Positions 36,101 to 48,315 of a DNA stretch of 64,000 nucleotides are shown here, piece by piece (positions within the stretch are counted from its first letter, which is position 1; each line of letters starts with the position of its first letter). Below the pieces are notes generated by a model. The model had not been told where the DNA came from, did no database searches, and worked only from the letters and a program-made list of their open reading frames with translations. Origin of the DNA: Carya illinoinensis (Eukaryota; Streptophyta; Magnoliopsida; Fagales; Juglandaceae); assembly GCF_018687715.1 (NCBI RefSeq), contig NC_056766.1, forward strand, positions 46,540,933 to 46,604,932, read 5' to 3'. Made by a program: the position numbers and the translations under genes.

Positions 36101-39100
36101 AATTTAATGGGAAAATCCCCTAGTTCAATTGCCCCTAGAGATTGTTTGCACCTAAGGGGATTTGAACTTTAGACCTGGGGGGGAGCATACCCCCAAGTCT
36201 AAGGCCTTTACCACTTGAGCCAACCCCTAGGGGTTATACCACATTTTTTATTCCACTTCATTTTAACTTGGGAGTACCTTGGTTATGTTCATTTCTTGGA
36301 TTTTTTATTATTTCCTTGTGTATATTAATAAAGCCATATATTTAGGTCATGGTTTCTTATAAACAGAGCCAAAAAAAAATTTAATTTGTTTCTTGTAATC
36401 ATTTCTATGTATATTTCACACGTTATGTTATTGAAAATCATAGATACCACAAACATTGATGAATTGAAGTGACAGGATGTAGTTAGCACGTTAGACATAA
36501 CAATTTAATATGTAATTTCTCAGATGGTGCATAGGAAGGTGGTGAGTGGGATCCCACATTGATTGGGAAGGAGAAGTTCAAGCCTTTTACACTAATTCCA
36601 ATGGGCTCTCCAATTATAATCTTGACTAGTTTTATAGAGTATGGACCCAAATGCGGCTCAGGCCTTTCTTGAGTTGTTACATAATTGCTTGGAATCAGAT
36701 GTTGAAACATCTACGCTGCCTTAAAATGCTATTGGAATGGTGCTTCCCCAATTTAAATTCTAACCCTAGATCTTGATAATAATTTCATTTCTTCTTATGA
36801 TAAGTTAATGACAATAATTTTATTACAATCAATGTCTTATGATGCGAGTGTATCTTTTGGTCCTACCTTTTGATTTCTAGATTTTTATCTAAAATGTTTC
36901 TTGGCTGTAATGGTTGTGTATCTGTGAATTAGTTTAGCTCATTTTCTTTGAAGTGTATTAACTAAATGTCCAACTGATTTAGAAATAGAAAAATCAAGAT
37001 TACACTTATTCCGTTTTTTCTCTTTTCAATTTTATGAGCCTCTTTGTCACTGAAATTGCTTATGCCTCCCCCCCACCTTCCCTCTCTTTTGCCTGCAGAT
37101 ACCCCCATAATGCTGCACCTCCAAATGTTGCGCCTTGTATCCTTCAAGATCTTATTTTTGTCATCTAGCTTTAGTTTTGTTGTCATTCTCTCACTACTTT
37201 CGTAATTAAATGGCAATTTCCCTGGAGCTTTTCCAGTTTAGTATGTTTCTGTTTTTTCAGTGCTTTTACAATTATATTAAATGTGATTTTTCTGATTTTG
37301 TTCTGTGCTTTTACTATTCTAGTAAATGTGATTTTCATTTGCTGAAACAAATTAGAAAAGGGTTTCATACACATGTAAAGGGGCCTATAAAAATTTTGAT
37401 TTTGATACATATGTAGATATGCACCAAGATTATTGATGCAACCAAATGTCTTTAGTGATCTGGTGTGCTATAAATTTACTGGACCTGGAGCTACATGTTA
37501 AAGTAGATCCCGCATTTCCCTTTTGGACTGGGCTACACGTGCTAGGGAAGAATGATGTCATTATCCCATCTTTGAGTTTCTTGACTTGAGTTGTAGATTT
37601 GAATGTTGAGCCTAGTACAGGGAACTACTATCCTACCATATTCTTCAATGAGTTTTGGTTACTCAAAGATAAGTTGATACCATTGAATGAAACAGTGACA
37701 GAATTGCCACTAAACCTGGAGGTGGGTTCCATAAGCATGACCAAGTGGCAAATATTCCTGCAGATTGACCAATCTTTCCAGATTCACCGTAGTTACGGAA
37801 GCATGCTTGAAGGCGAGGCTGATGAGTTGAAGGTATTGCTTATCTGTCACCCTAGCAAGTTTTTCTGGCATGAGCCAATGATTAGTTTTGAAAATCTCCT
37901 TGGGTTTTGAACCGTTCCCTTGTTGCTGTATTTTTATTGAAATAAGCTCTGCAAGTTTTGCAATGTGAACTTCAAGTTATTTTTCTTCTTATTATTTGCA
38001 AAGTTGCCATTGGGTTTGACTTTAGATTGTGTTTGGTCAGTGAGGTGATCTCAGATCACCTCACACTACCTCTCTATTATTCACAAACTATTCAATATTT
38101 TTTTACTACTATTCATTACTTTTTCACTAATATTCACATGGTAACTCGTAAGATTTACTCAGATGATCTCAGATGATTAGAAAGTAGAAAGACCATTTGG
38201 AATTTTTATGGACATCTATGAGGATGAAGTTACCATAATTACTACTTATAAAATTTCATGACAAGTTATTCATGTCTGAACCTGATAATGTTTTATGGAA
38301 TCAAATATCTTATTGTATTTCTTCTAGCACCTATCATGCAACTTAAAATTTAGTTTCCTTGTTTCTCTAAATGTCAGTTATCTGATAATTTTCTCAGAGG
38401 GTGTTCTTGGAAGGAAATCCATACCTCCTGGCAATCACAATGGTTGTTTCCTTGCTTCATTCAGTGTTTGACTTCTTGGCATTTAAGAATGGTATAGTAA
38501 TTTCTGTATAATGCAGTTCTCAAATTTCGTCCCGTAGATGTTCTTGGGGATTAATATTAGTAATTAATCTGATTGTTTCCCAATGCAGACATCCAATTTT
38601 GGAACAAAAATAAGTCTATGGAAGGACTATCTGCAAAGTCTGTTGTAGTGAGCTTTCTGTGTCAGCTCATTGTTTTCCTCTATCTACTTGATAATGATAC
38701 CTCATGGATGATTCTGGCAAGTTCTGGAATTGGTTGCTGCATTGAGTTTTGGAAAATCGGAAAGGCCATGCACATAGAGGTATCATCTATAATTGGATGT
38801 TAGAATAATGTTTGTTTGTGCATGTACGTCTCTTTTTAGGTTGGCACAATTACACTGGCTGTTTGCATGCAAGAGAATCTGCTCAGAGATGTCATGCCTT
38901 CCATATGTTTTGTGTTTATCACTTACCTGCAGTTTGCTTGTAGACTTCTTTTTCAATCATTTGCCGCATACCACATTCCTTGGGTTTCACTGTCTGTCAT
39001 CTTTACATGTTTCGCTGTATATATATGGGGCATGCCAGGTATCCATCTACAAATGCATTTTGATTTTGGGCATGCCCTTCTAATTGGTGTCATCTTCTAA

Positions 39101-41784
39101 TGCCCTGAAACCTACACTTTTTGACACTTCCTTATTATCTACTAGGGAGCTATTTATATTGCACTGAATCTTTGGTTTACCCTGTTGTGATAGCAAATTT
39201 TGTAATTTGTGCATTTCATCCCCAGATTGATAGAAGTGGGAGAATACCCATGCTAAGGTTCCGGGATCGCGAGTCCTATGCAGGGAATAAGACAAAGGAA
39301 TATGATGATATGGCAATGAAGTATTTGTCCTATGTACTGTTCCTCCTTGTTGCATGCTCATCTGTATACTCGCTCATGTATGAGCGCCACAAGAGCTGGT
39401 ATTCTTGGATTCTATCATCACTGACAAGCTGTGTATACATGTTTGGTAAGATTGTTCCTCCAAAACTTGTTATATTTGTAGTTCTATCTATCCCTTCTTC
39501 TTAACCCGCTTGTCAAGTCATGGAGATTTTGTGCTATCATCTTTGGAGTTTTGAAAAAAAAAAAACAGTTTTTCCTACTCAGGCGTTGGGGGTCATCTCT
39601 TCAAAATTTTCTTTTGGAAGGGCTTTATAGTTTTAGGCCTTGTTTGGCTATATGTTCTAATCTCATCTCATTTAAAAACTTCTCACAATTTCCTTCCCAA
39701 ACGTTACTCAAAACACAAAATATTTCTTAATTTTAAATCTTCAACTTTTTCATCTAATCCTTAATCATTATCCAAACACAAAACCCTATACAACTTTCCC
39801 AAACTTCCAAACAAAATACAAAAAACAATACAACTTTTTCAATTTTCAAAACAAAAATAATATTCAAGCAATTTTAACTTTATATTAATTTTTATTCACC
39901 TAAATCCAATAAAATATCTTAACTCAAACAATTTCAGTACCATTCACAGAATTCTCACAATTTCTTATCTCATCTCCCCTTAGTTGTCTTTTGCTTATTC
40001 TGCCTCAAAAGATCTGTGCTGCCCTTACAACTATTCACGATGAATTTGTCCTGACCCCCCTGTACTGTATGTCATAAAACTTATTGAGTAGTAAATCTCA
40101 TAAATCAAAAAGATGTTTTCTAACCATGTATTTATCAAGGCTCAGACCTGTGATAAATACATGGTTATTTGATAGAAGGAAATGAGTGTGTTAAAAAAGT
40201 GCATTGTGTTATCAGTCCCATAATGGGTCCTTACTGAACTCAGATTTTTAAGAACTCTAAGGAGCTTCATACCTATAAAAAAGGAATTCTTTGGAGTTCC
40301 ATTTGTAACAACCTAAGGAAAAGGCTGAAGCCACATCAAAGCTATTGTAATGTCCTGCTAAGGCCCACATTGAGTGAGATATATGGTAGAAGTAAATGAG
40401 TATGATACAAATGCAGTGAGTGATTTATAAGTTGAAACATTGACTAGCCTTTTGGAGTATTAGTTCACATCTAGCTTGAGTTTTCCTTGTGATTCCACAG
40501 TTCTGTTATATGCTAGGGCTTTCACTGTGACCCTTTTGACCACCATCATCAATAGTAACTTATCAGACTGCTTCCTTTGTTTGCTTGTTTATCTTAGAGA
40601 GTTTAACTTGTCAAACCTGTTATTGGCACACAACAATTGATTCATTATGGTGAGCCCCACCCCCTCTTTCTTCTCTCCTCTCTCTCTCACTGATGGTAAA
40701 TCATCCAAAGATTTTTCTGCCTGCTCAAACAAAATAATATGCGTCTTACAACAATGACTTTAGATCATCTGCCAATTTTGCACTTAAAATATCGCCTGTG
40801 TTATAACCTTTTGACTTTATGATTTGGTAGAAGTGTGACCGGTTTTTTTCCCTTAGCATTTGAATTCATTGTTGCAGGTTTCATAATGATGTGCCCTCAA
40901 TTGTTCATAAATTACAAGCTGAAGTCTGTGGCTCATCTACCCTGGAGGCAGATGACATACAAATTCCTCAACACCATCATTGATGATCTCTTTGCCTTTG
41001 TCATAAAAATGCCAACACTGCATCGGCTGTCTGTCTTTCGTGATGGTAAGATATAATTTACATCACAATGCATACTTATTTAATCCCCTTTGTAACTGTT
41101 CTGGTTCTCCCTTTTTTAACTGACATATGCCTGAATGAGGGATTGACAATGGAAGTGTGATGATGCTAATTATGAAAATTTCATAAGAGGAAAAGAGGTA
41201 GAGGAAGTCCAATGATTCAACGGATGATACTGACGTTAAATTAGATTCTTGATGGTTTTACAATGATCATGTAGTATATTCAAAGGACAACTGATGCCAC
41301 CATCTGAAAGCTGCATAAATTAGTGGTAGAATTACATTGAGAATGAAGTTCCTCTAGCAGTGCAGCATTCAAACCTGTGTAATGGCCCCAACAGGCAAAC
41401 AAGGATCTTCATGCGAATGTTGATTTTTTTTTTTTTGTGGTTAAAATATTCTAGTCTTGTTTGTCATGCGGGGTGCCATTCATTGTCAATGCATATGCAT
41501 CCTTTCAAGGGGGTTATCATAACGACTCTGTTGATGTTGTGATTCTGTGTTGGATTGTGGGTTAGTTATATACTCTACACAGACTACATATATGTTTACG
41601 TTCTGATTTTTGTCCATTTTTCTGCCTTGCAGATGTTATATTTCTGATCTATGTGTACCAGAGGTGGATATATCCAGTGGACAAGAAACGCGTCAATGAA
41701 TTCGGTTTTGGTGGCGAGGATGATCAGGTCACTGATGGTGCAGAGGTGGCTGCCACAAATGAAGAAGAGAAGAAAACCAACTGA
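30165..41784 (+). CDS. CLPTM1-like multi-pass membrane protein, 12 exons, 588 aa
   Basis: Exons: 30165-30371, 31055-31201, 31387-31501, 31632-31726, 35694-35797, 37099-37136, 37597-37832, 38398-38491, 38589-38779, 39226-39445, 40878-41045, 41633-41784. All junctions are GT..AG, phases agree, and the 1767 nt sum gives 588 residues plus TGA. The product is the plant homologue of cleft lip and palate transmembrane protein 1, an ER/Golgi-type membrane protein; animal relatives act in receptor assembly or retention and lipid scrambling, while the plant role is little known. A Gln-rich N terminus precedes a membrane anchor (about residues 30-47); the long lumenal-type domain contains [15 protein letters not shown] and [14 protein letters not shown]; several membrane segments follow from residue 323. 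The tail is acidic and hydrophilic. ATG choice: first Met of exon 1, followed by a Pro-rich then Gln-rich stretch. Intron 4 (about 4 kb) is swollen by transposons. It converges on SGS3, 1.2 kb away. Confidence 0.95.
32085..32215 (+). mobile_element. Truncated LINE 3' end (a)
   Basis: Carries the module TGTACTCTTTTGTATACTTC ... TTCAATAAAATTTCATTTC followed by TTACTTATCA and a TAA repeat. The same layout ends other LINE copies in this intron. Confidence 0.55.
32290..32400 (+). mobile_element. Truncated LINE 3' end (b) with A tail
   Basis: Module CTTGTATACGTTCAGTGTAC ... TTTTACTTATC followed by eleven A residues, the expected tail of a target-primed LINE insertion. Confidence 0.6.
33446..33799. 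mobile_element. MITE inserted in the LINE (first)
   Basis: Left end AAGGGGTTGTGTGGAAATAA; right end CTCATTCTCCAAGCATCCCC. Inverted ends and interior match the ATCTCATCTC family. It interrupts LINE coding sequence. Confidence 0.75.
33937..34595. mobile_element. MITE inserted in the LINE (second), itself interrupted
   Basis: Left arm GATGCTTGAGGAATGAGATG to about 34077; right arm about 34426-34595 ending CATCTTCCAAGCAACCCCTA. The arms are the two halves of one family member; the antisense LINE piece lies between them. Confidence 0.7.
34078..34425 (-). mobile_element. Antisense LINE 3' fragment inside a MITE
   Basis: On the minus strand: [20 protein letters not shown], then [20 protein letters not shown] (LINE C-terminal zf-RVT region), a stop after VHFLDLD, and a 3' UTR with CATGTATACTTGGGCCTTGC and AATAAAGTTTCTTATTAATT. 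It is opposite in direction to the LINE that contains the MITE. Confidence 0.75.
36001..36233 (-). mobile_element. tRNA-derived SINE with 12-bp target duplication
   Basis: On the minus strand a box A-like GGCTCAAGTGGTAA is followed by a box B-like AGTTCAAATCC at tRNA-like spacing. Flanks TTATACCGCATT (35989-36000) and TTATACCACATT (36234-36245) differ at one base. It lies in CLPTM1 intron 5. A sister copy is in SGS3 (44814-45054). Confidence 0.85.
38028..38178. repeat. Possible MITE in CLPTM1 intron 7
   Basis: TTTGGTCAGTGAGGTGATCT on the left; GATGATCTCAGATGATTAG on the right; internal CTATTCATTAC words like the 2.2-kb element. Ends are approximate. Confidence 0.4.
39636..39985. mobile_element. 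MITE of the ATCTCATCTC family in CLPTM1 intron 10
   Basis: Left GCCTTGTTTGGCTATATG then TCTAATCTCATCTCA; right TTCTTATCTCATCTCCCCTT. Interior shares AACTTTTTCA and CATTCACA words with the other copies. Confidence 0.65.
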
Positions 41785-43029
41785 AACGGTTTTCAAACTT
41801 TCAATTGAAACCATATTACGGCGCATAATTGTAATATTTAGTTAGGATAATAGATTATCTTTTTGTTTGTTTGATTTGTTTGACCGTTTTCATCAGAATG
41901 CTGTTTCAGATTTAAAAAAAAAAAAAGGTCTCTTCCGGATAGATTTTTTGGGCCCAGGAGGGTGGTTTTGATATTTTCGTGTTTTTTCCTTCTTTATTAT
42001 TATTATTATTATTATTATTTAATTTACTCCATCAATTATGCAACATTTTTTTTTTTAGGTAAACATGCGCCTTTGTGTTTCATACTGTTGTAACTCAATT
42101 ATTACAGTGGATGTCATAAGCACGACTGATTTAGAAATTCCTTCAGAAGTTAAGACTTTTTAGAAAAGACTTTGTAGTCATTCTCCTTCTTGATTTTGGG
42201 AAGAAATTTTTCGTCTTTGTGTAGCACGTAAAGAGAAGAAAGCTAACCGTTATACGGTTATATATATATATATGTATGCTTGGTAAAGAGATTTTTATTT
42301 TTTTTTCCCCCCTTCATGATGACTAACAGGTGAGTTGTAATGATAATTACCATAATAAGAACTGAGGGGAGACGAGATAGAGGAGAGGGGAGAGGCGGAA
42401 AGGAAGATCCTAAAATAAAATGTAGTTACTCTTATGTTATGGCTACCCACAAGAGTGTAAGCCGAAGAAATTCATAGACTCTTGCTAACCAATTCGGCTG
42501 TGTCAAACACCGACCGTCGTCAGATCAAGGTATCAAAAACACGTTGCAAGCAAGTCCACACACCATAAGATTGACCTAATTGAAACCGAGAGGATAAAGC
42601 GACAGCCCACCCTCTGTTCAAGTTTAAGATGCAAATCATGCATTTACGACTAAAATTTTGCACACTATTAATAATAATAGCAACAGTTCTCAAAAAATTC
42701 ATTCACAGAAAACTAAAAGCACCACCAAAGGGCCCCCAACGAAACCTCTTAATTAACCTAACAGCAAATCATACCAGAGTTACGAAAACCACAAAATAAA
42801 ACAGCTTTCCAAACAACTGTAGGACACTTATCAGGGTCCACACGCGCTAACTATTATTTTCCCTGTTTCTTCTATCTTTGGAGGAGTATATTCTTTGAGC
42901 GTACCATTAACCAGAGGTAAAAGTTTATAGCGTCTTTTAAAGGAATTAGTGGACAAAGTGTGCATGGATCTTTCTGTTTAAGGAGCTGGGGGAGGGGAGA
43001 AGCAGGAAGCAGGCTTTTCCACTCAACCG
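41785..43029. other. Convergent 3' region of CLPTM1 and SGS3
   Basis: Should hold both 3' UTRs. A (TTA)n run at about 41995-42020 and a TA run at 42261-42275. No other gene seen. The convergent layout could allow overlapping transcripts, but I have no direct evidence. Confidence 0.5.
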
Positions 43030-46000
43030 TCAAAAGCTGTTGTTGGTGGAATCATCGGGGCGCGGTGGGGGAGTGTACTTGTCCATGAGCTGGGTTAGTT
43101 CAGCATTGAACTCTTTTTCCAGCTCTACTTCTTCATCCCAGTGCCTCCGCTTCATTGCAGCCATCTTCTCTCCGTGAACTTTAATTAGTTTGTCTCTCTC
43201 CTCCACAAAATCTTCCATCTCTCTGTCTTGTACCTTTATGTATTTTGCAATTTCCTCCACCCTATGGACAAAACGAATGGCAAAATGCAAATAGAACAAA
43301 AAAAATTGTTATTCTGGGCACGACTCAGCTGAATTATTTACCCAAAAGTATATTTTACCTAAGCTTGTATTCGTCTGCATTTGAAGGATTTTCATTTAAC
43401 TGCTTCACCTTATCACGCTCTTCTTGCTGCATCCTCTCAAAATCTTCTTCCTTGGCCTCCCTTGATTCATGTATGGTTTTGATCTGGTCCTTAAAAAATT
43501 GTTCTTGAAGGTACATCTTCATTTAAAAAAAAAAAAAAACACTTTAAAAACTAAGTCCACTTGAATAGATTTACAGAAAAAGAACGGATATCCAGCAACC
43601 ATTAAGAACCAAAGAGAAAAAGGGCAGCAAGCATTTCATCCCGATTTCCGACAACATGAAAAATTAAAAAGGAAAAAAGAAACTCAAAGATGTTTCTAAG
43701 TTGTAAAGGGGCAAGAAAGAGTGAGTGACTCAGAGACAAGCATGGTAACATTGTTTATCATAAATACAACCACAGTCATAGTAACATAAATATAATATTT
43801 TTTCAAATGACACCAACAAAATTTATTCTTTTGGTGTAATTCGCAAAACCCACACACCATATCAAACAATAACCACAATAGCGCATGCATAAGCAAGCAA
43901 AATCCCAGTAATTGAAAAAGAAGATCATATATGCAAAGCCAGAAAAGCATACTAGCCTTTCCTTGATGTCTTATGGCTAGAAAATGAAAATGAAATGACA
44001 AACCATTAAATGGATTGATACGAAAAACTAACACACAGTATGCATATTTTCTTTTACTTTTCTGATAATTAAAACTTTGCAATCTGCTTTAATGGTATAT
44101 AAGCATAGCAAGTCTCAGCATGTAATATTTATACAAACAAGATCTTTCATCTCAATTGCTAAGTTACCATGGACCTATTACTCATTACTGAATTTGTTTA
44201 CTGATCAGAAAACCGTGGACCCATTGCAATATTATATAAGCCCATTTACCATGCCCATTCCTCACGTCAGAAATTATACCTACAAAGTCATCAAAAAGTA
44301 ACTGATAGTAATAAGACACCAACAAAGTCGTCTAATGGGTCGGAAGCCTCTACTTTAGTCATCATTTCAGGAACAAACTCTGGAACCCGAACTGCTTTAT
44401 TATTAGTCTCCACATAAGCACATGAAAGCAGGGTCTAACAACTGTTGCTTAAATACACCACTAATGTGTATCTCAACCAGAGTAACATTACCTCTTCCTT
44501 GTTCTCTTCATGCTGCAGTTTGGTTCTGTGTTTTACAATGCGCATCTCCTCCTGTGCCTTGCGCAGCTTCTCACTCGTAATATCAAGACATTCTTCGACA
44601 GCTTTTGAATAACTCTTTTCCTTCACAACCTTGTTCTTCAAATAGATAAGCTGCTGGTTGTCCTCACTCATCTGCCTAATTTGGTTCACAACCATCTCCT
44701 GGTATGATCTAATCTCGTACTTCAGCTTAGATTTTCCTAATCAAATCATAAAGCATGTCAGAGGCACATTTAAAAAGACAGAAATTTAAAGAGAACATTA
44801 TGCATTTAAGTTAGTTATTATATTTTTATGAGGAGGAATCCCAAAGACAGCAAACACAACAAGTCTTTTACCAGGTTAAACCCCAACCCGCGTAATGCGT
44901 TCCCATCACACGGATCAGGTAAATAATAGGCTTTTAAACAATGGAACGTGGCCCTTAGAAATTTTTTGCACCAAATGATTCAAACCTTAGACATGGAGGA
45001 GTATACCACGAAGGCCTAGGCCCTTATCATTGGAACCAACCCCTAGGGGTTATCCACTTAAGTTACCACAAGACCTCGAGGGATTCAACCAACAGGAAAG
45101 AGATGAAAAAGACGGGAAGAACCTTGGGAATGATAGTTAAATATATCCAAATCCTCTTTCACTGCCATGTAGCCATAAAGCTGGCGCTTCCCACCTTGAT
45201 AAAATAAGACACGACGACGCTCCCAAGCATCTCTGTCAGTTCCTTGCTCGGCAAAATGCTTATGCAGGCGTTCAGCTTCCAAATAACCCCTTGCAGATGC
45301 CTCAAAGATCAAAACACTCATACCACGATGCCCTTGTGGACCATACGAGTGTCGAGCCTTAATAGCAGCATATGAGCTGAAGTAGTCGAGAAGCTCTTGA
45401 TTCCCCATTCCTACCCACTGAAATACATTTCACACAAAGTAGAGTAAAACAAGAGTAAATATCAAATCAATCTTTTTCTTTACAAGGTTAAAAAAAGGAA
45501 ATCTTTATATGAAGGATAAAAGACTACATTTGTGATTACAATTTATTGTATTGATTTGCAAAAAAAGAAACAAAATATGATAATACCTTTTCATTTTCAT
45601 CCTGTTCAAGCCTTGTGTTCATGATGACAACCATCGGAGGCCAAATTATTTCATGGTCTTTTTCATCTTTCAGACCTTTCCATTTACCAAATGCCTCTCC
45701 AGCCGGAATAACCGATGTTCCCCTCAGGCGCAATTCTTCCTCCAAGAGTTCAGCCAGCTCCCTGTGGATCTTCATCCTGTTTGCCCCTTTGGTTTTGGCA
45801 TGTGTCATCAAAGGCTGCAGCCCTCGATACCAATCAATGGCACCAGGACCACCTTGGCATGCAGGACAATGCCACTGCCTTGTCGGATTATTTATGTCGT
45901 CTACAGACAAGCTATCCAAAATTTCAAAGAACTTCTTGAACCATCTGCTCTTCTTTCGAGTGTTATGGCTCTTTTGGCTAGCATCAGAGTCATCATCATC

Positions 46001-46609
46001 ACTCATATCCTCATCAGTATCTTCCATGACATCAGAGTCCTCGTCATCAGCCTCATCAACATTGTCATCCTTATCAGCATCGACATCATTATCATGACGG
46101 GAGTTCAAAATGGTTTCATCCTTCAACTGGCCATCTTCTAAGCCCTTGGATTGAGTGGAAACAGATATAGCAGGCCAGTTCCATCCATGCTCCAATGGAG
46201 GGCCAATTACAGGTTGTGGGGCCACATAATTACCCTCAAAGCCCCTAGTGGATGATTGGTGCCTTGGCTGTCCCCTGCCTGCAGGTCGCTTAGAATCAGC
46301 AGTTTGTGTTGACCAGGAATTCACAGAAGCCCTTCCTGGGGCACCGTTACCTCGCATCCATCGTTTTTGACCCATATTTGGATTTCCCCAAGCTCTAGAA
46401 CTACTACTACTTTGAGAACCCATTTGTTTTGCAGCACTGCTTCCAGCTCTGTTCTTGGGCTTCCTTGCAACCTCCCATTGACCATCATCTTGTTCTGAGT
46501 TCAGGTTGATGTCTGCCATTTTATTATTCAAGTGGTCAACCTTAGGGCTATTGACTTCTGATAGATTCTTCCCCTTGGATGATTGATCACCTCCTCTACC
46601 TGAACTCAT
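43030..46609 (-). CDS. SGS3: SGS3: zf-XS/XS/coiled-coil RNA-silencing factor, 650 aa
   Basis: Coding exons on the complement: 46609-45587, 45417-45123, 44736-44492, 43516-43359, 43261-43030, in phase, 1953 nt including TGA. SGS3 stabilises cleaved RNA and works with RDR6 to make double-stranded RNA for ta-siRNA production, antiviral silencing and transgene silencing, in cytoplasmic siRNA bodies. Residues 1-165 are Gly/Ser-rich and disordered; 170-208 are strongly acidic; the zf-XS finger has C248, C251, H270 and H282; the XS domain runs from about 317 to 440 (FEASARGYLEAERLHKHFAE); a long coiled coil fills about 450-640. Arabidopsis SGS3 is about 625 residues, so this is full length. The ATG lies seven bases after a splice acceptor, leaving a 5' UTR intron of about 1.45 kb. 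A SINE sits in coding intron 2 and a segment of the 5' end is duplicated at 28 kb. Confidence 0.97.
44814..45054 (-). mobile_element. tRNA-derived SINE in SGS3 intron, with 11-bp target duplication
   Basis: Related to 36001-36233 (shared AACCCCTAGGGGTTGG start on the minus strand and GGGCC block; boxes A and B more degraded). Flanks CATTTAAGTTA (44803-44813) and CACTTAAGTTA (45055-45065) differ at one base. Confidence 0.8.
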
Positions 46610-48029
46610 CTTTGCCTGTAACAGAATGTGCACAAGTAATACACCTAAGAAATGGATGCGCATAGGAATCAAGTCATAGAAACCAACTTTATCACCAATA
46701 ACAATCTATCAAATATTAAATCATACACCCTTATGAAAAACTGTATCATTCTTCTTGTGTGAAGTGCGAGGCGAAAGATATTGGGAGAAAATATGTCGAT
46801 GAGAGAGCAAAAGAAGTCATCTATTCACAATGTAAGCTGAAAAATATCTACTATATCACAGCACGTAGAATGCAAAAGATTTGACACGAGATAGTAATAA
46901 CCATTGTATGTATCCTTTTTTTCATGACACTAGAAAAACCTTAATGACATTAAAGGAGAGAATGAAAATCAAAACAAAATATCATTATTAGGACCTCCAA
47001 GACCTACATTTCCATATTAAATACATTATAACAGGAGATATTTATTGTAAGATCAAGAGGATGGTATCCAGCAGTAGAAATTTGATCCTTTCCAGCCACT
47101 TACGCACATAATAAAATAGTACAATTTAGGGGCATAAACTATTTTTAAACTTCAACTATTTGAATATCACAGAAAACTTACTACAAGAAGTGAACATCTT
47201 CTGAGTAATAGATGAATAATAAAACCATTTCACAGAATATTATTTTCCACCAATGCTTCTGTTAGAAAAATTGCTTTAAAAAGACTTAAAATGTGCAGAT
47301 AAAACTAAAAATGGCGTCCCTTATTTTGTTTTTTTATTCTTTAATAGCAAAGTTGTTGAATGTTCAGATTCATCTTACCACAAGCATTCGTCCTTTTCAT
47401 TAACTTTTCTTTCTCGGAAACTAAACAGAATATATGAGTTGTTTGGTCAAGAATAAACCAAATAGCACCAAGTTGATTTTTACATATTTACAGATAAAAA
47501 ATGCAGCATCAGTATACCTTTTACTTTTTGCATCAGTTTCTCAGCAACCAAATGGAGCATAAGGGACATTAAACCCAAAAAATAAAAATAAAAACTTTCT
47601 AATAAAATAATATAGAATACCCCAATTAATACAAGAATACCGACAGACACCAACACCACGTCCATCGCACATGCCAGGCCATAGATCAAACGGTGCAGAA
47701 CACAAGTTCAAAAACCTCGACTGAACGCGAGCTACAGTTTTAGAAAGAGCGTAGGCTAAATGCATCTTTTGAAAAAAAAAAAAAAAAAACTCTAGCTTGC
47801 AGAAACTGTTCGGATTCGACAATCCATTTGAGACAAAGATCAACAAGGAGAAATAAGTACATATGCATAGACACCTAGATATAGCGCGTATATTTATACA
47901 CACACAGATGGAAAAATAGGGAGAAAAGTATAAATAGGTTCGAGTTCAACGAGATGTAATGCAAGTAGAGCAAACGCAAAAGCGATACATATTGAAACAT
48001 AAAAGTAAATAGTGTACGGAAAGAGGGTT

Positions 48030-48031
<2 letters not shown>

Positions 48032-48062
<31 letters not shown>
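48032..48062. repeat. (GA)n run at the SGS3 leader-intron start
   Basis: A short GA repeat immediately inside the 5' splice site of the SGS3 leader intron (CTCT-rich in the sense direction). Confidence 0.9.
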
Positions 48063-48065
<3 letters not shown>

Positions 48066-48068
48066 TAC

Positions 48069-48235
48069 CGCAGGTGGTATCAGTGAATTGGAAGCGATCG
48101 TTTCCGAAGAAGGAGGTAGAAGGGCGAGGTTAGCTGTGAAACCCGGCGGCGATTTGTTCGGGAGAGCGGTAGGATCGGGCGTGGGAGACGGAGAGTAACC
48201 GAGAGAGACTGAGAAATAATGGGGAAATGCTTGCT
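48069..48235 (-). other. SGS3: SGS3 5' untranslated exon (predicted)
   Basis: GC-rich relative to its flanks and ends on the minus strand in CTGCG|GTACTC, a plausible donor for the acceptor at 46616 (TTACAG|GC). The transcription start is not determined; the upper limit is approximate. Confidence 0.5.
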
Positions 48236-48315
48236 GCGAAAGTTTTGTCTAAATATACAGGTCCCGGTCCAGTAAAGGTCCCGTCAGTCGGCTCGGACCC
48301 AGATATATTTTAAAA

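Noticed and set aside
36080..36233. tRNA gene suggested by box A and box B words
   Set aside because: No cloverleaf, and target duplications show it is a SINE.
45615..46141. Plus-strand frames of 160 and 162 codons
   Set aside because: Antisense shadows of SGS3 exon 1; low-complexity Ser runs mirror its acidic and Ser-rich tracts.
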